A DNA stretch of 64,000 bases, from assembly GCA_947258755.1 (NCBI GenBank), contig CAMYJO010000016.1, positions 58,545-122,544 on the forward strand, in the 5' to 3' direction. Below the pieces are notes generated by a model. That model worked only from the letters and a program-made list of their open reading frames with translations. It did no database searches and was not told where the DNA came from. Below are positions 20,258-30,023 of this stretch, one piece after another; the stretch's first letter is position 1, and each line of letters opens with the position of its first letter. The DNA comes from an uncultured Gammaproteobacteria bacterium. Its GTDB lineage: Bacteria; Pseudomonadota; Gammaproteobacteria; JAADHQ01. The translations under genes and the position numbers were made by a program.

Positions 20258-20731
20258 ATGGCAGAACTGACACATTTCAATCAATCCGGCGAAGCACATA
20301 TGGTTGATGTCGGCGACAAGGCGACAACACACCGTCGAGCCGTGGTTGAAGGGCGCATTTTTATGCAGGCCGAGACCCTGGAGCGCATTCTGCAGGGCTC
20401 ACATAAGAAAGGCGATGTGTTGGGTATAGCCCGCATCGCCGGTATTATGGCCGCGAAAAAGACCTCGGACCTGATCCCCTTATGCCATCCGCTGGCACTC
20501 ACACATGTCGAGATCGAGTTAAAGGCCGAGCACGATCCAGATGCTGTCTATTGCCTGACTACCGTAGAAACCCGTGGCCAAACCGGTGTCGAGATGGAGG
20601 CGTTGACGGCGACACAGATCGCATTATTGACGATCTATGATATGTGCAAGGCCATCGACCGGGGTATGGTCATCAGTGAAGTCGGTTTGTTACAAAAATC
20701 AGGTGGTAAGTCCGGGGATTGGGTTCGATAG
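20258..20731 (+). CDS. moaC: cyclic pyranopterin monophosphate synthase MoaC
   Basis: A 157-aa enzyme for the second half of cyclic pyranopterin (precursor Z) formation with MoaA. The family signature is complete: [39 protein letters not shown] and [13 protein letters not shown]. It is divergent from moaDE. MoaA is not in the window. Confidence 0.95.
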   Translation: MAELTHFNQSGEAHMVDVGDKATTHRRAVVEGRIFMQAETLERILQGSHKKGDVLGIARIAGIMAAKKTSDLIPLCHPLALTHVEIELKAEHDPDAVYCLTTVETRGQTGVEMEALTATQIALLTIYDMCKAIDRGMVISEVGLLQKSGGKSGDWVR

Positions 20732-20752
20732 ACACTGTTGATGCGTATCAAG

Positions 20753-22396
20753 CTAGAAGTCGTTAGGGTCGGCAACAGCGAGACGGTTGCGACCGGATTC
20801 CTTTGCCTGGTACAAGGCCTTGTCGGCTGCCTCGTTTAATTCTGCGGAGGTATCGAAATACGGATAGGCCGCCAGACCACAACTAAAGGTGACGTAAAAC
20901 TCGGTATCCTCTGCGTTGTGTTTGAGCAAGGAGAAATTCTCGCGTATTTCATTGATGACTTTCTTGGCATTGTTGATGTCCGTTTCATACATCACGATGG
21001 CAAACTCCTCACCGCCATAGCGACCTATAGTATCTGATTTGCGCAGTCGTTGCTTTAGTATTCGTGCCAGACTTTTTATGACCTTGTCGCCGACTGGGTG
21101 TCCATAGGTATCGTTGACGGATTTGAACTTGTCGATATCGAGCATCGCAAACACCAGGTGTGTATCGTTTCTACTGCAGCGATAAAGGTCCTGCTCCAGC
21201 AGCTCTTTGGTTTTGGTGTGATTGTAAAGACCGGTGAGACTGTCGCGTACCATTTGTGCTCGTAAGTTGCGATAACGCTTGGTGCGGGTCTCGACCGATT
21301 TAATTAAATGCTCGGGTTCAATCGGTTTGGTCAGGAAGTCATCACCGCCATGGCGCATAGCATCTAGTTGTTTTGATGTGTCCAGCTCGGAAGATAAGTA
21401 AACTATGGGGATGCTGTCGTAGCTTTCATACTGTCGTATAACTGCTGCCAGCTCGGGTCCACTACAGCCCGGCATATACATATCCAGTAGTATCAATTCA
21501 GGGTTAAAGTCGGGTAATACATCCATTACCTGCATAGGATCGTTGACGATACAGGTAGTCATGCCAGCGCTTTGTAATGTTGCCTCGAAGAACAAAGCCA
21601 TGCTTTTAGTATCCTCGACAATAAGGATTCGGTTGGGCTCTTCGTGTTGCTCTTGCGTAATCCGGTCGAGTGCGTCTATCAGGTCCGGCGTGTATACGGG
21701 TTTTTTGAAAAAGCCGGTGCCACCTGCGCGCACTTCTTGCAGGCGCGTTTCGATGTCATCTTGTTCAGACAGGAATATGGTTGGTATTGTCGTATTCTGA
21801 CCTTGCTTTCTAAAGGACTGGTTGTGTGTATGCAGGCTGATATCGATGATGATGGCAAAAGGATTAATACGGGTTATTTCTGCGCCCAGGTTATCGGCAG
21901 TGGTCAGTAAGGTGATATCGTAGCCATAATGCTGCAGCTGTTCAACGATTTCAGCTGCTTCGTGTTCGGATTGCATGGCAATAATCAGGTTCATGTTGTC
22001 AGGTATTGTCGCGGTGTCTGAGTCGTCCAGATCATTTGCAGGAGTGGTGAAGTTATCGTCTGCACTTAATTTGGAATCTTGTAATGACTTCAGTAATGCA
22101 GCGATCTGACTTCTCTGTTGATCGTCAGGGGTTTTATCTTGTTCCTGTACCTTACCCAGCAATGTATAAAGCTGAGCCGCAGTCTCGCTGACACTTGAGA
22201 ATCCATAGGTCGCGCCAGAACCCTTCAGGCTATGGGCCTGGCGTAGTAATAATTGCAGGACTTGTGCTGGATCGTCCGCCTTCTCATAGCCATTCCAGTT
22301 TTGTACGATTGCTTTTATGCGCGCCGGGAACTGCCCTACATAATCACTACGTAAGGCTTTTAAGCGTTCGAGAAATTGTTCATTGGAATTAGTCAT
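20753..22396 (-). CDS. Hpt-REC-REC-GGDEF diguanylate cyclase
   Basis: A 547-aa cytosolic signalling protein. Residues about 15-110 form a histidine phosphotransfer domain (AHSLKGSGATYGF). Next is a receiver-like domain (about 130-240) that keeps the Asp of IIIDISL and KKP but has lost the acidic pair (LIIAMQS in place of the usual DD motif). A canonical receiver follows (RILIVEDTKS, LILLDMYMPG, LTKPIEPE; about 255-375), then GGDEF (GRYGGEEFAIV, about 385-540) with an intact catalytic site for c-di-GMP synthesis. A paralogue of the same architecture lies at 42.9-44.5 kb beside a hybrid kinase; this copy has no kinase neighbour. Confidence 0.88.
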   Translation of the reverse strand: MTNSNEQFLERLKALRSDYVGQFPARIKAIVQNWNGYEKADDPAQVLQLLLRQAHSLKGSGATYGFSSVSETAAQLYTLLGKVQEQDKTPDDQQRSQIAALLKSLQDSKLSADDNFTTPANDLDDSDTATIPDNMNLIIAMQSEHEAAEIVEQLQHYGYDITLLTTADNLGAEITRINPFAIIIDISLHTHNQSFRKQGQNTTIPTIFLSEQDDIETRLQEVRAGGTGFFKKPVYTPDLIDALDRITQEQHEEPNRILIVEDTKSMALFFEATLQSAGMTTCIVNDPMQVMDVLPDFNPELILLDMYMPGCSGPELAAVIRQYESYDSIPIVYLSSELDTSKQLDAMRHGGDDFLTKPIEPEHLIKSVETRTKRYRNLRAQMVRDSLTGLYNHTKTKELLEQDLYRCSRNDTHLVFAMLDIDKFKSVNDTYGHPVGDKVIKSLARILKQRLRKSDTIGRYGGEEFAIVMYETDINNAKKVINEIRENFSLLKHNAEDTEFYVTFSCGLAAYPYFDTSAELNEAADKALYQAKESGRNRLAVADPNDF

Positions 22397-22621
22397 AGGG
22401 TTATGGTCATATTCTGAATTTGGTTTTATAAAAACTATATTAGCACACGCTCTATTTTATTAGCGGCACTAACGCTGTGTTTTTGATCGATATATTGTAA
22501 ACATTTGTGACAGACTATTTGGAGTGCCATGCTGCTATATAGTAATAGTTAAAGCAGGGTTTTTGCGCAGCAGAGGATAATATCTGCTAGAATTCGGGTT
22601 CAGTAAAAGTGGAGTAGCACG

Positions 22622-22942
22622 ATGATTTTAGATGTATTTGTTGACGGCCAGGAGATCAAGATCGAGATACCCGAATCGGTTTTGACTGATGCCGATGACT
22701 TCTTCAAGAAAATGGATAGCGATATGGATAAGGGCTGGAAGATTGGTCCGACCTATGTCGAGAATCCGGACGCGATGATGCGTGCACAAATTGCTGCAGA
22801 CAAGATCTTAACGGCGATCGATACCGAAAACAGAACTCTGGCGCAGTTGATGGCGGGTTACATCGTCAGCCGAATTCCCGGAGTCAGATCGGTTAATATC
22901 GATATACACGGCGAACCATTGAATACCGAAATCATCGTTTAA
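22622..22942 (+). CDS. conserved hypothetical protein (106 aa)
   Basis: A small acidic soluble protein beginning MILDVFVDGQEIKIEIPES, with KGWKIGPTYVENP in the middle and a C-terminal hydrophobic patch LAQLMAGYIVSRIPGVRSV. GGAG lies nine bases before ATG. It overlaps the convergent thioredoxin gene by four bases. I recognise no domain. Confidence 0.55.
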   Translation: MILDVFVDGQEIKIEIPESVLTDADDFFKKMDSDMDKGWKIGPTYVENPDAMMRAQIAADKILTAIDTENRTLAQLMAGYIVSRIPGVRSVNIDIHGEPLNTEIIV

Positions 22943-23289
22943 TCCAGGTGGTTCTCGATAAACGTACGGATAAAGTGCTTGGGTTTGGCACCAGTAAAGC
23001 GTTCCACCTCTTCCCCATCCCTGATCAGGATGACGGTCGGGAATCCGCGCGTCTGGTAACGCCCGGCGATTTTCATGTTATCGCCCTCATCGACTTCCAG
23101 TTTAGCCAGGGCGACTTGGCCGTCAAATTCCTTGATGATTGCAGCCAGAATTGGCGCAATGACAATACAGGGTGAGCACCAGTCCGCCCAGAAGTCGACC
23201 AGTATGGGTCTATGCCTTGAGGCCTCGATCACCGATGTGTCGAAATCATGGATAGATACATCAAAAATAGCGTTTGTAAGGTCTTTCAT
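22939..23289 (-). CDS. thioredoxin-family protein with WCSPC active site
   Basis: A 116-aa thioredoxin fold: VDFWADWCSPCIVIAPIL (active site near residue 33), LAKLEVDEGDNMKIAGRY and the cis-Pro loop GFPTVILIRDGE. The active site is CSPC rather than the CGPC of classical thioredoxins, which should change its redox potential. No signal peptide, so cytosolic. The partner is unknown. Confidence 0.85.
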   Translation of the reverse strand: MKDLTNAIFDVSIHDFDTSVIEASRHRPILVDFWADWCSPCIVIAPILAAIIKEFDGQVALAKLEVDEGDNMKIAGRYQTRGFPTVILIRDGEEVERFTGAKPKHFIRTFIENHLD

Positions 23290-23503
23290 TTTCTCACTTC
23301 ATTCCCATAGGCGTATCAATTCTGCATCAGATGAGGCCTGTTGTCGGCATATTGCCGTTATATTCGTGTTCAGTAGCGAAATATACTGGCTGAAACAGGG
23401 ATACCCGCTAAAATTATAAAAAAATTAACAAATTATGCCAAAGTAATGTCTGGAGTAGTCGACATATTACTTGAATGGCATTAAAGATTACAGGACCTCA
23501 TTG

Positions 23504-25159
23504 ATGATGAAATCTTCAGATTTATTTGTGAAATGTTTAGAAAAGGAAGGCGTTGAGTATATCTTCGGTGTGCCGGGGGAGGAAAACGCCGATTTTATGA
23601 TGTCACTGGAAAAGTCTGACAAGATCCGTTTCATCCTGACACGACATGAGCAGGGCGCTGCTTTCATGGCCGAGGTCTATGGACGCTTGACAGGCAATCC
23701 GGCCTGTTGTCTGGGAACACTGGGCCCTGGTGCCACCAATTTAATTACCGGTGTCGCTGACTCTAATATGGATCGCTCGCCGATGTTGGTATTAACCGGC
23801 CAGGGGGCATCAACACGCCTGCACAAGGAATCGCACCAGGTCATGGATGTGGTAGCGATGTTCGAGCCGGTGACCAAGTGGGCGCACAGCGTATTGCATC
23901 CGGATAACATCCCTGAAATTATACGCAAGGCTGTGCGAGTGGCGCGCACCGAAAAGCCGGGCGCCTGTCATATAGAATTACCCGAAGACATTGCCAAGGA
24001 ACAAACGGATGTCGAGCCAATGCACCCGATCCGTTTCCGCAGGCCCGTGGCTGACGATAAGATTGTTGATCTGGCCTTCAACAAAATCAGAAATGCCAAG
24101 CGTCCGCTTATTATTGCCGGCAATGGTTGTATACGAAAACGTGCCAGTAAGCAGTTGCGTATCCTCTGTGAAAAAACCGGCATCGGGGTCATCAGCACCT
24201 TTATGGCAAAGGGATGTGTGGATATGGATGCGGATTATTGCCTGTATACGATCGGCCTGCAATCCAAGGATGTTGTGTCCTGTGCGTTGGACGCTGCCGA
24301 TCTGGTTATCACCCTGGGCTATGATATGGTCGAGTATCATCCGCACCTGTGGAACAGAAACAAGGACAAGAATATTGTGCATGCGGACTTCCTGCCCGCA
24401 GAAATTGACGATAACTATCATCCAGAAGTCGAAGTGGTGGGGGATCTTGCGCATACCCTGTGGATGCTGAATGAGCGTTTTGAAAAAAATGGTGTGCCGG
24501 ACTTCAATCTGTCCCAACAGGCTGCTACACGTCGGGATATGGGCGCTGAATTGGCGTTGCATAAGGATGATGATGCCGAGGGACTGATAAAACCGCAAAA
24601 GGTCTTGTGGGATGTACGCCAGGTGATGAGTCCCGAAGATATCCTGCTATCGGATGTCGGTGCACACAAGATGTGGATCGCCCGGCATTACCAATGCCAT
24701 GAACCCAATACCTGCTTAATACCCAACGGTTTCTGTTCGATGGGTTTTGCCTTGCCCGGTTCGATTGGTGCCAGCCTTGTGTTTCCAGAGCGGCGCATCA
24801 TGGCGATCTGTGGTGATGCCGGCTTTATGATGAACGTGCAGGAAATGGAAACGGCAAAACGTTTGAATTCGAATATCGTTGTTATGGTCTGGGAGGACAA
24901 GAGTTATGGCTTGATTGCCTGGAAGCAAACCAATGAATTCGGCCATCACACCGATTTATCTTTCAATAACCCGGATTGGCTGCAATTGGCCAGTGCATTT
25001 GGTTGGCATGGACATTTTGTTAACAACAGCCGTGACTTGCAGGCAAGTCTTGAAGACGCCTTTAATGAATCCGGCCCTAGTCTGGTGGTGGTGCCGATTG
25101 ATTACCGCGAGAATATGTTATTGACCCAGAGGCTTGGTGATATCAGTTGTCCGATATAG
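23504..25159 (+). CDS. acetolactate synthase large-subunit-like ThDP-dependent enzyme
   Basis: A 551-aa thiamine-diphosphate enzyme. The N-terminal pyrimidine-binding domain has IFGVPGEEN (activating Glu) and TRHEQGAAFMAEVYGR. The central domain has RPLIIAGNGCIRK. The C-terminal PP-binding domain has GDAGFMMNVQEMETAKR with EDKSYGLI. It resembles catabolic acetolactate synthases; no regulatory small subunit (IlvN) gene follows, so biosynthetic IlvB is less likely. ATG at 23504 is chosen because AGGA lies eight bases upstream. yjbQ follows on the same strand. Confidence 0.8.
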   Translation: MMKSSDLFVKCLEKEGVEYIFGVPGEENADFMMSLEKSDKIRFILTRHEQGAAFMAEVYGRLTGNPACCLGTLGPGATNLITGVADSNMDRSPMLVLTGQGASTRLHKESHQVMDVVAMFEPVTKWAHSVLHPDNIPEIIRKAVRVARTEKPGACHIELPEDIAKEQTDVEPMHPIRFRRPVADDKIVDLAFNKIRNAKRPLIIAGNGCIRKRASKQLRILCEKTGIGVISTFMAKGCVDMDADYCLYTIGLQSKDVVSCALDAADLVITLGYDMVEYHPHLWNRNKDKNIVHADFLPAEIDDNYHPEVEVVGDLAHTLWMLNERFEKNGVPDFNLSQQAATRRDMGAELALHKDDDAEGLIKPQKVLWDVRQVMSPEDILLSDVGAHKMWIARHYQCHEPNTCLIPNGFCSMGFALPGSIGASLVFPERRIMAICGDAGFMMNVQEMETAKRLNSNIVVMVWEDKSYGLIAWKQTNEFGHHTDLSFNNPDWLQLASAFGWHGHFVNNSRDLQASLEDAFNESGPSLVVVPIDYRENMLLTQRLGDISCPI

Positions 25160-25197
25160 ACTTGGTATTAACGTTTTAGTCTAGGTTGATGGGTGTT

Positions 25198-25614
25198 ATG
25201 TATCATAAAAAAATTCATATCGATACACGTGGTCGTGGCAGTGTTGATGTGACGCGCGAAGTGCAACAGGTGGTGGCGGCTAGTCAAATAGCACAAGGTC
25301 TTTGTCATATTTTTGTTCATCATACCAGCGCTTCATTAATGTTATGTGAAAACGCGGATCCGACGGTACGTGCGGACCTTGAACGTTTCATGGCCAGGCT
25401 GGCGCCGGATGGTGATCCGCTGTTCGAGCATACCGATGAAGGGCCGGATGATATGCCGGCGCACGTTAGGACAATGCTCAGTGGTACCGGTCTAACGATC
25501 CCGGTTCAACAAGGACGCTGTGATCTGGGTACCTGGCAGGGAGTTTATCTGTGGGAGCATCGCACGCATGGGCATCGACGATACATCAGTATTACAGTGG
25601 CAGGGGAAAGGTAA
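25198..25614 (+). CDS. yjbQ: YjbQ/UPF0047 family protein (secondary thiamine-phosphate synthase-like)
   Basis: A protein of about 138 aa with IFVHHTSASLMLCENADP, DDMPAHVRTMLSGT and WQGVYLWEHRTHGHRRYI, the conserved blocks of the UPF0047 family. Escherichia coli YjbQ shows weak thiamine-phosphate synthase activity, and its true role is unsettled. Starts at TTG 25186, ATG 25189 and ATG 25198 are in frame; 25198 gives the usual family N-terminus (MYHKKIHIDTRGRG). It follows a ThDP enzyme gene by 38 bp. Confidence 0.82.
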   Translation: MYHKKIHIDTRGRGSVDVTREVQQVVAASQIAQGLCHIFVHHTSASLMLCENADPTVRADLERFMARLAPDGDPLFEHTDEGPDDMPAHVRTMLSGTGLTIPVQQGRCDLGTWQGVYLWEHRTHGHRRYISITVAGER

Positions 25615-25920
25615 AAGATAAAAGGGGAAAGGGTGGAGCATGCTGATGCCGGCACGTATCGACTGTGTAGGAGTGGCCCCATGGCCGCGATTGGACAGTA
25701 GCGAGTGGCTTGTAGCTAGGAAAAGATCTGGCTTGTAATTCCTTTTACTTCGCTACCAGCTACTAGCCACTCGCTACTATTTTTTTCGCGGCCATGGGGC
25801 CGCTCCTACAGAAAGGTGGCCTTGAGTTAGTCGGGCATTTATGGGGCTTTGTGCGTCACAGCCAGGGGGTAAGTTTGTTGCCCCTTTGGCTGATAATATG
25901 CATTTATCAATTTAGTGATC
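25615..25920. other. intergenic gap filled by nested REP and AGTAGC repeats
   Basis: No gene is seen. The centre (25666-25810) is a REP-flanked composite palindrome, listed separately. The remainder is short spacer up to the stop of the convergent lipoprotein gene. Confidence 0.6.
25666..25810. repeat. nested palindrome: REP pair enclosing AGTAGC-type repeat, copy 2
   Basis: Outer arms are TGTAGGAGTGGCCCCATGGC (from 25666) and its inverted copy GCCATGGGGCCGCTCCTACA (ending 25810). They match each other even in the variable core CCCCATGG/CCATGGGG. Inner arms AGTAGCGAGTGGCTTGTAGC (from 25697) and AGCTACTAGCCACTCGCTAC (25758-25777) are inverted copies around a 37-bp centre. The unit could fold as one long hairpin. 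Confidence 0.85.
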
Positions 25921-28563
25921 CTAGTCAATCGACAGGGTGTACTCTGTGTTGGTACCAAATGTTGTATTGGTAACGAACACATATGCTGTGCCGGTATACG
26001 TCGCAGTCCACTGGATGCGTGAGGTCAGCAAGCCTGGGTTCTGGTTGTCATTGAAATCAATAGATGACAGATTACTGTTATACAGGGTCAGTCGGGTGTC
26101 GGTATCCAGACCCAGATTCGAAGTGCTGATGGTATACGAGACACCCTGCGTGATATTCAAGGCTACCCAGTCTCCGTTATCGTAACAGAAATTCCGATTC
26201 TCGGATGTACCGACAGTAAATGCCGCAGCGCGAGTATAACTATTGTCGTCTTCAAATGGGTCTCGGTTACAGCGGGCATGAGTGAAACTGTAGCGCTGTG
26301 ATGCATCCTCCCTCAAGACATGTCCTGCCACCATATAATAGGTGCCGTCTTCTGGGGCAAGCCAGGCCAGGTGAGAGTCATAGTCCGAGCCACTTTCGAT
26401 CGCATACCGTCCCCCCATGGGCTGGCTGATACCGTTTTCGTTATACATATTCAATGTTGGTATGTAGCTGGAGTCAACTGCACGCCCGTTGAATACATGC
26501 ACTTCACCGGCTTTCGCGTTGAAACTGAACCAGTCCTGACGGTCATCGCAGGTGTTTCGTGTAAACGATTGCCCTGGTATCGTTGGTGTCGCAGTTGCGG
26601 CGGTATCATCCTCCTCACTGTCATCCGGCGCACAGGGGGGTAGTATCAGTTCCACTAATGTTGCTGCAGAAGTATTGTTCCCCTCATTCTCCTCGACGAC
26701 ATTGTTTTGCGGATCTACAATCGCTCCGATGTAATACTGACCAGGAGTGATATTTGCTTCAATCGATACCCAGCCGCGCTCTGCTCGTGCCATACCAGCA
26801 TCTATGGCGGGAACCTGGCGTGTTGCCAGTAATGTGTCGGCTGTCGTTATCGTATCATCGGTGGACAGATAGACGCCCAGCTCAGTCGCTGACGAAGTCA
26901 GTGAGCCGGCATTGGTGGCTTTGATGACAAGATATTCTCCATTACCGAGCCGGATCGGGCCGCTGAATGGATTAATGCTGCTAGTTAGATCGGGAAACGA
27001 TTGTGTCAGATTGAGATCGTAATCGAGGCTGCCTCCACTGGAGCCACTCGACGTGCTTAAACGGATATAAAAGGTCCCTGTCGAATTCGCATTCCAGACA
27101 AGTTGATTGCCGGACTGTGAGGAGGTGACAAAATTCCCGTTAGCGTCGTAAAGCCTGATGGTGACACCAAATGGTGACGCTGTTTTGACATCGACAAGAT
27201 AATCAAGGCTCTGGGTAGCGGCAAATTGTATCCAGTCGGTATTGTCCTCGCAGAAATTACGTGACTGTGTTTCTCCGACGATAATGATTGAGTTGGTATC
27301 CGCGCGTACATCATCCTCTTCAAAGGTGTCTGCGATACAGGCCAATGAATTGACGACAAAGGCTTTTGTCGAGGCATTATTCTGTTCGTTTACCTCGCCG
27401 ACGATGTTGCTGTGGTCCGCCAGGATACCGAGATAATAATTACCCGGCGTGGTTCCCGCCGGGATATTGAAGGTGAGACTGTTCAGGGCTTCACTGTCTG
27501 CTGCTGTCAGTGCATCGACATTCCAGCTTGTCAGCAAGGTATCGGCATTATCAATAACAGCGTCGCTGGACAGATATAGGCCGGCTATCGAACTGCCCGC
27601 GTCGGTATACCCGGTGTTTTGCACCGTGCCCGACACATTAATCACACCGCCGGGGTTGCCATTATCTGGCGCATTGATTCCGGTCACGATCAGGTCACTG
27701 CCAGCCTCGTTGGACGATAGTGTGTACCCGGTCTGCTCGCCGGAATACTCCAGGTTGAAAAAAGGGGACGCTCGCAGGTAGTAGGTATCGTTTGCCGGTG
27801 CAGTCCAGACCAGGCGCGCATCACCGCGTTGCAATCCATTCAACGAACCGGCTGCGAGAGGCTGGTCCTTATCGTCGTAGATGGCCAGATACAGCTTGGT
27901 ATTGGCTTCGGTGGCAATGCCTTCAAACGCAAAAACCTCGCCGGCAGTGGCCTGGAATACATGCCAGTCATCTGCATCTTCACAGTGGTTATGATCAAAG
28001 GACTGCCCCTTGTCGAGACTGGTTGCGCTATTACGGTCATCATCCTCTTCAAGGCTATCTGTGGTACAGCTGCTGCCATTGATTTGCAGTACTGCCGTCG
28101 CTTTATTGTTCTTAGGTGTCAGGTCGCGCACCGTTGTGCTACCGCCAGTCTGGTTGGCCCCGGGGTCCGGTGAATAGGCATGGACATAGTAGGTGCCGCT
28201 ACGCAGGAAATCCGGCAGGGTAATCTCTACGGTATCTGATAAACTGCTACCCGGATTAATGATTAATGCCGGCAGACTGATAGTCTGGAAGGTATCGTAA
28301 AAAATGTTCAGTTCGGGGTTGACGGAGAGGTAGATCGTCACACCTGGCGAGGCGAGTAGGTCGCCGCGGTTCTCCACGGTCAAGGACACTGACAGTTTGT
28401 CGCCCGCATTCGCGCTGATACTGGACAGAGAGAATGTCGTGATGGCGATATCATAACTGGATCCACCGCCGGTTGTAGTAGGGCCGCCACTACCGCCGCT
28501 GCCTCCGCCGCCGCAGGACAGCATGGTTATCGCCGCAAGTATTATGAAAAAGTGTTTTTTGAT
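25921..28563 (-). CDS. large lipoprotein with alternating CARDB and pre-peptidase C-terminal (PPC) domains
   Basis: From ATG 28524 the protein (867 aa) opens MLSCGGGGSGG, a lipobox with no signal peptide. The same frame continues upstream as (I)KKHFFIILAAIT, a perfect lipoprotein signal, but begins with ATC at 28561-28563; no ATG, GTG or TTG occurs before the in-frame stop. After a Gly/Ser linker come a CARDB-like domain, then units built CxxDxxEEDD...N-x-C-x-D-x-x-DW (PPC-like, four copies, starting CTTD, CIAD, CAPD, CNRD) alternating with CARDB domains (SVSLTVENRG, NVSGTVQNTG, VIKATNAG). Probably surface-exposed or periplasmic, binding other proteins or polymers. No peptidase domain is present. 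Confidence 0.75.
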   Translation of the reverse strand: MKKHFFIILAAITMLSCGGGGSGGSGGPTTTGGGSSYDIAITTFSLSSISANAGDKLSVSLTVENRGDLLASPGVTIYLSVNPELNIFYDTFQTISLPALIINPGSSLSDTVEITLPDFLRSGTYYVHAYSPDPGANQTGGSTTVRDLTPKNNKATAVLQINGSSCTTDSLEEDDDRNSATSLDKGQSFDHNHCEDADDWHVFQATAGEVFAFEGIATEANTKLYLAIYDDKDQPLAAGSLNGLQRGDARLVWTAPANDTYYLRASPFFNLEYSGEQTGYTLSSNEAGSDLIVTGINAPDNGNPGGVINVSGTVQNTGYTDAGSSIAGLYLSSDAVIDNADTLLTSWNVDALTAADSEALNSLTFNIPAGTTPGNYYLGILADHSNIVGEVNEQNNASTKAFVVNSLACIADTFEEDDVRADTNSIIIVGETQSRNFCEDNTDWIQFAATQSLDYLVDVKTASPFGVTIRLYDANGNFVTSSQSGNQLVWNANSTGTFYIRLSTSSGSSGGSLDYDLNLTQSFPDLTSSINPFSGPIRLGNGEYLVIKATNAGSLTSSATELGVYLSTDDTITTADTLLATRQVPAIDAGMARAERGWVSIEANITPGQYYIGAIVDPQNNVVEENEGNNTSAATLVELILPPCAPDDSEEDDTAATATPTIPGQSFTRNTCDDRQDWFSFNAKAGEVHVFNGRAVDSSYIPTLNMYNENGISQPMGGRYAIESGSDYDSHLAWLAPEDGTYYMVAGHVLREDASQRYSFTHARCNRDPFEDDNSYTRAAAFTVGTSENRNFCYDNGDWVALNITQGVSYTISTSNLGLDTDTRLTLYNSNLSSIDFNDNQNPGLLTSRIQWTATYTGTAYVFVTNTTFGTNTEYTLSID

Positions 28564-28753
28564 TCCCGTTAGGATGGCACTCGCCTCTATCTGAGTATTT
28601 TTATTCTATCGACTGATTATCTGCGTAACTTCAGTCGTACAAGTTTCTGGCTAGCGAACTGTGAACTGGTTCGCGGATTATTGTAGGCAAAATTGATCCA
28701 TCATTGTTGTGAATGGTGGCAGGCATCGCAGGATCTGAAGCTCTCGGTCTAAC

Positions 28754-29290
28754 TTAGTTGCCGGTATTCTGGATATCGGCCATATCCAGTTCGACGCCCT
28801 CGAACTCCATTTTATCCAGATCGGCGATGATATAGGTGGCCGGAGCGCCAATACCAGCCACGGTGCCGGGATTGACCAGTACGGTTTTACTACCCTTGAT
28901 ATTATCGAGCCAATCAACGCGCAGCTTGTGGTCATGACCACAGCAAACCATGTCCCAATCTCCGGTTGCAGCCATGGCTTCGGCATAATGCGGGTAATGG
29001 ACAATGAATATTTTGCGTCCGCCCAGTTCGATGCCGGCATCCATGCCGTAGTAGGACAGTTGACCGCCGGACTTTTCCGCCATGCGGTGCAATGTAAACT
29101 GGTCGCCGGTGTTATTGCCGTGGATCACATGCACAGGCATGTCAAAATGTTGCGTTACATTGAGCGTGCTCGGGGCAACAACATCACCGCAGTGGACAAT
29201 GGCTTCGGCACCACGACGCTTGCTGTCAGCGACAGCCGTCTCAAGCAGGCGGCGGTTGTCATGGCTGTCAGATAAAATACAAATCTTCAT
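28754..29290 (-). CDS. YfcE/MJ0936-type metallophosphoesterase
   Basis: A 178-aa calcineurin-like phosphodiesterase: MKICILSDSHDN (metal ligands D and H), IVHCGDVV, VIHGNNTGD, FIVHYPHY and CCGHDHKL supply the two-metal site, and NPGTVAG closes the fold. ATG at 29290 is preferred over the ATG at 29323 because family members start exactly at MKI. The substrate is unknown; relatives hydrolyse phosphodiesters. It lies 75 bp downstream of the ppa stop, on the same strand. Confidence 0.85.
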   Translation of the reverse strand: MKICILSDSHDNRRLLETAVADSKRRGAEAIVHCGDVVAPSTLNVTQHFDMPVHVIHGNNTGDQFTLHRMAEKSGGQLSYYGMDAGIELGGRKIFIVHYPHYAEAMAATGDWDMVCCGHDHKLRVDWLDNIKGSKTVLVNPGTVAGIGAPATYIIADLDKMEFEGVELDMADIQNTGN

Positions 29291-29365
29291 AATGTCGTCA
29301 CCGTACTGAATGGTTGCCAGCACAGTTTAGCGCGGCTGTTCTGAACAGTATAACTGTCTGTAGTG

Positions 29366-29914
29366 CTAAAAGTTCGGCTTTTCCGGTGCGTTCTGGTACA
29401 TTTTCACGCTGTCCAGAATTTCTTCTTTGGCTTCGTCTACGCCAGCCCAGCCTTCCACACGTACCCATTTGCCTTCGTCCAGATCTTTGTAGTGCTCAAA
29501 AAAATGCGCAATCTGATCCAGCATCACCGGGGACAGGTCACGAAAACCCTGAACCTTGCGGTAGACCTTGCACAATTTGTCGATCGGTACTGCCAGTATC
29601 TTGGCATCATCACCCGATTCATCGGTCATTTTCAGTACACCAACCGGGCGGCAGGCGACCACCGAACCGCTGATCAGTGGTACCGGTGTCGGAACCAGCA
29701 CATCGACCGGGTCGCCATCCTTAGATAGGGTGTGCGGCACATAGCCATAATTGCAGGGGTAGTGCATAGCCGTGGTCATGAACCGGTCGACATACATAGC
29801 GCCGGTTTCCTTGTCTACTTCATATTTGACCGGGTCGCTAAGCGAGGGTATCTCGATGATGACATTGATTTCGTTAGGAACATCGTGACCCGATTTGACT
29901 CTATCCAAATTCAT
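29366..29914 (-). CDS. ppa: inorganic pyrophosphatase, soluble family I
   Basis: A 182-aa family I PPase. [39 protein letters not shown] and the metal-binding [12 protein letters not shown] are conserved. It hydrolyses cytosolic PPi to phosphate. The gene follows hppA on the same strand. Having both soluble and membrane pyrophosphatases side by side points to PPi management as a local theme. Confidence 0.95.
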   Translation of the reverse strand: MNLDRVKSGHDVPNEINVIIEIPSLSDPVKYEVDKETGAMYVDRFMTTAMHYPCNYGYVPHTLSKDGDPVDVLVPTPVPLISGSVVACRPVGVLKMTDESGDDAKILAVPIDKLCKVYRKVQGFRDLSPVMLDQIAHFFEHYKDLDEGKWVRVEGWAGVDEAKEEILDSVKMYQNAPEKPNF

Positions 29915-29940
29915 GATTGGCTATCCACTCAAAAACGCAA

Positions 29941-29960
29941 AGGCCGCATTATAGCGGCCT
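29941..29960 (-). terminator. hairpin between hppA and ppa
   Basis: AGGCCGC-ATTATA-GCGGCCT forms a perfect 7-bp stem; on the minus strand it is followed by a T-rich stretch (TTTGCGTTTTT). A second inverted pair, GCCGCGG/CCGCGGC, lies at 29979-30007. Together they probably limit read-through from hppA into ppa. Confidence 0.6.
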
Positions 29961-30023
29961 CTGGGTATTAAAGAAACCGCCGCGGTATTTCTTGTCTACC
30001 CCGCGGCAATTTTCACGACCTGT

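Noticed and set aside
23504-25159. Biosynthetic acetohydroxyacid synthase IlvB
   Set aside because: No ilvN small-subunit gene follows and the sequence fits single-subunit acetolactate-synthase-like enzymes better.
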